A DNA stretch of 64,000 bases, from the NCBI GenBank assembly GCA_963677215.1, contig OY781919.1, forward strand, positions 2,294,001 through 2,358,000. The letters are read 5' to 3'. Made by a program: the position numbers and the translations under genes. Shown piece by piece: positions 62,759 to 64,000 of this stretch (within the stretch, counting starts at the first letter, position 1; every line of letters starts with the position of its first letter). The stretch comes from G963676795 sp963677215. GTDB lineage: Bacteria > Desulfobacterota > Desulfuromonadia > Desulfuromonadales > Geopsychrobacteraceae. Below the pieces are notes generated by a model. The model worked only from the letters and a program-made list of their open reading frames with translations. It did no database searches and was not told where the DNA came from.

Positions 62759-63761
62759 GAGGTTAGGGGGGGCGCTCCGCGATCAAACACTGCGTAAGAA
62801 CGATCTGCTTATCCTTGAAGGAAATCCCGAAGCAATAGGGATGTTTAATGGCGAGATGGACATCAATCATGTCGGCGTAGACAAGCGTGAAGGCATCACG
62901 GCAGAAGCTGATTCGTTAGCAGAGGTCGTTGTTCCACAAGGAGCCATGATCGTAGGACGAACGGCAACAGAGATCCGGCTAGGTTATCGCCGCAACGTGA
63001 CTCTTCTCGGTATCTCTCGCAGAGGAGCACGAATACGCACTAACATACGCAAAACCACGATAAAATCTGGAGACATTCTCCTTCTTCTCGGCGCAGAAGA
63101 GCAGCTTCCAGACGTGATCGATTGGCTCGGTTGTCTGTCACTGGCCGAGCGTGGATTAGAAATCACCCAGCGAAAAAAAGCCAGGATCGCCGTTCTGATT
63201 TTTGCTCTAGCAGTTATTGTTTCAAGTTTAGGATTGGTATACTTGCCAGTAGCGTTGGCCGCGGTGGTGGTTGCATATGTCATGCTTCGTATCGTGCCTC
63301 TGTCGCAGATCTATACGTCCATAGAGTGGCCTGTGATTGTATTGCTTGGGTCGATGATACCACTGAGCAGGGCTCTTGAGACAACAGGGTGTACCTCTTT
63401 GATAGCCGATTCCATACTTAACTTGACAGCGGGCCTACCGAGTATCGTCATCCTTGTGATTCTCATGATGATTACAATGACTCTCTCTGATGTGATGAAC
63501 AACGTCGCGACGGCTTTGATTGCAGCACCAGTCGGGATTGATATCGCAAACACACTCAACCTGAACCCCGACTCATTTCTCATGGCGGTTGCTGTGGCTG
63601 CCTCCTGTGCGTTTTTGACACCGATTGGACACAAAAACAACACAATCATCATGGGACCTGGAGGGTACAGGTTTGGTGATTATTGGCGGATCGGATTACC
63701 TCTTGAAATACTTGTTGTTGTCGTGGCGATACCGATGATTCTTATATTCTGGCCACTCTAA
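62691..63761 (+). CDS. SLC13/DASS-type permease, C-terminal part (frameshifted)
   Basis: 356 residues as read (first codons before NDVNILGLVR are out-of-frame artefact). Two TrkA-C domains (VNILGLVRRGKRLGGALRDQ and VTLLGISRRGARIRTNIRKT), then the second membrane half with LSDVMNNVATALIAAPVG and LTPIGHKNN. With seven A residues at 62715 the two parts would form one protein of about 592 residues, the usual length. Confidence 0.85.
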   Translation: MVIWRIWLKKNDVNILGLVRRGKRLGGALRDQTLRKNDLLILEGNPEAIGMFNGEMDINHVGVDKREGITAEADSLAEVVVPQGAMIVGRTATEIRLGYRRNVTLLGISRRGARIRTNIRKTTIKSGDILLLLGAEEQLPDVIDWLGCLSLAERGLEITQRKKARIAVLIFALAVIVSSLGLVYLPVALAAVVVAYVMLRIVPLSQIYTSIEWPVIVLLGSMIPLSRALETTGCTSLIADSILNLTAGLPSIVILVILMMITMTLSDVMNNVATALIAAPVGIDIANTLNLNPDSFLMAVAVAASCAFLTPIGHKNNTIIMGPGGYRFGDYWRIGLPLEILVVVVAIPMILIFWPL

Positions 63762-63812
63762 TATTTTTAGGAAAGCATTCCTATAGACTGGTAAAAGGTG
63801 TAACCAAATAAA

Positions 63813-64000
63813 TCAATTACGCTTCAGTTCTTCGTGGACCCTTTTCGCCAGATCGCGAATACTGTAGGGCTTTTTCAGATAGTCTCCTGCCCCAGCGGCT
63901 TGAGCACGTTTGACTTCCATGCTTTCGGAGAACCCGCTGCAGATCACGGCTTTAATGCCCGGCTGCATGACAACAGCTTGAAGATAGGTTTCGCAGCCGT
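63813..64000 (-). CDS. Response-regulator receiver domain, C-terminal end (partial)
   Basis: The minus strand reads GCETYLQAVVMQPGIKAVIC, SGFSESMEVKRAQAAG, YLKKPYSIRDLAKRVHEELK and stop, the alpha4-beta5-alpha5 part of a receiver with the conserved Thr/Ser (CSGFS) and Lys (KKPYS). The gene runs off the window's right end; a hybrid kinase is the likely whole. Confidence 0.85.
   Translation of the reverse strand, partial: GCETYLQAVVMQPGIKAVICSGFSESMEVKRAQAAGAGDYLKKPYSIRDLAKRVHEELKRN

Overview
The window reads like a chromosome segment of an anaerobic deltaproteobacterium of the Desulfuromonadales type (Geobacter / Pelobacter / Desulfuromonas relatives). The clues are the order rho ... rpmE-prfA-prmC-murA-hisG-hisD-hisB-hisH-hisA-hisF-hisE, a 2Fe superoxide reductase (desulfoferrodoxin), many PAS-rich hybrid histidine kinases, an HDOD-GAF protein, PEP-CTERM proteins and a SAM (S-box) riboswitch in front of metX. 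This assignment is inferred from gene content; no database was searched.

Layout. 0-9.5 kb: a sodium/solute symporter with two ~35-residue membrane proteins, a Crp/Fnr regulator, a PhnP-like MBL hydrolase, a 53-residue Cys-rich protein, riboswitch-controlled metX, an Amt ammonium channel, an Rrf2 regulator, gluQ and a lipoprotein. 9.8-21.7 kb: rho, an overlapping SET-domain / GNAT pair, rpmE, prfA, prmC, murA and a near-complete histidine operon whose internal gaps carry palindromic repeats. 21.7-31.8 kb: a lysine-to-aminoadipate dehydrogenase pair, a REP-type (RAYT) transposase element with terminal inverted repeats plus a relic of a second copy, a deleted relic of a GAPDH-like gene, a YczE-like membrane protein, YfcE, a radical SAM protein, an SDR and the intact GAPDH/Epd-like gene. 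31.9-41.9 kb: two hybrid histidine kinases (one frameshifted), an HDOD-GAF protein, an ATC-hydrolase-like protein, an RNase Z-like MBL protein, a small outer-membrane-type protein and a cytidylate-kinase-like protein.

42.2-49.2 kb holds a possible uptake/hydrolysis locus: two NCS2 (nucleobase-type) permeases, a DMT exporter, a LysR regulator and a CocE/S15-type hydrolase in which the usual Ser nucleophile is Cys. This is the best candidate for an undescribed pathway. 49.2-59.2 kb is an AT-richer accessory zone with IS relics, a sulfotransferase, desulfoferrodoxin, two PEP-CTERM proteins, a small cytochrome c, a complete IS3-family element with a 4-bp target duplication, a complete IS21-family element, and three decayed copies of one C-terminal gene fragment. 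59.4-64 kb returns to ordinary genes: a VWA/TSP3/OmpA lipoprotein, an MscS channel, an SLC13-type transporter split by an A8 homopolymer, and the tail of a response-regulator domain running off the window.

Three themes recur. First, gene decay at homopolymers or by single-base shifts (hybrid kinase, SLC13, IS relics). Second, a mobile element coding through its own terminus (RAYT C-terminus). Third, short palindromic repeats inserted into a core biosynthetic operon without breaking any gene.
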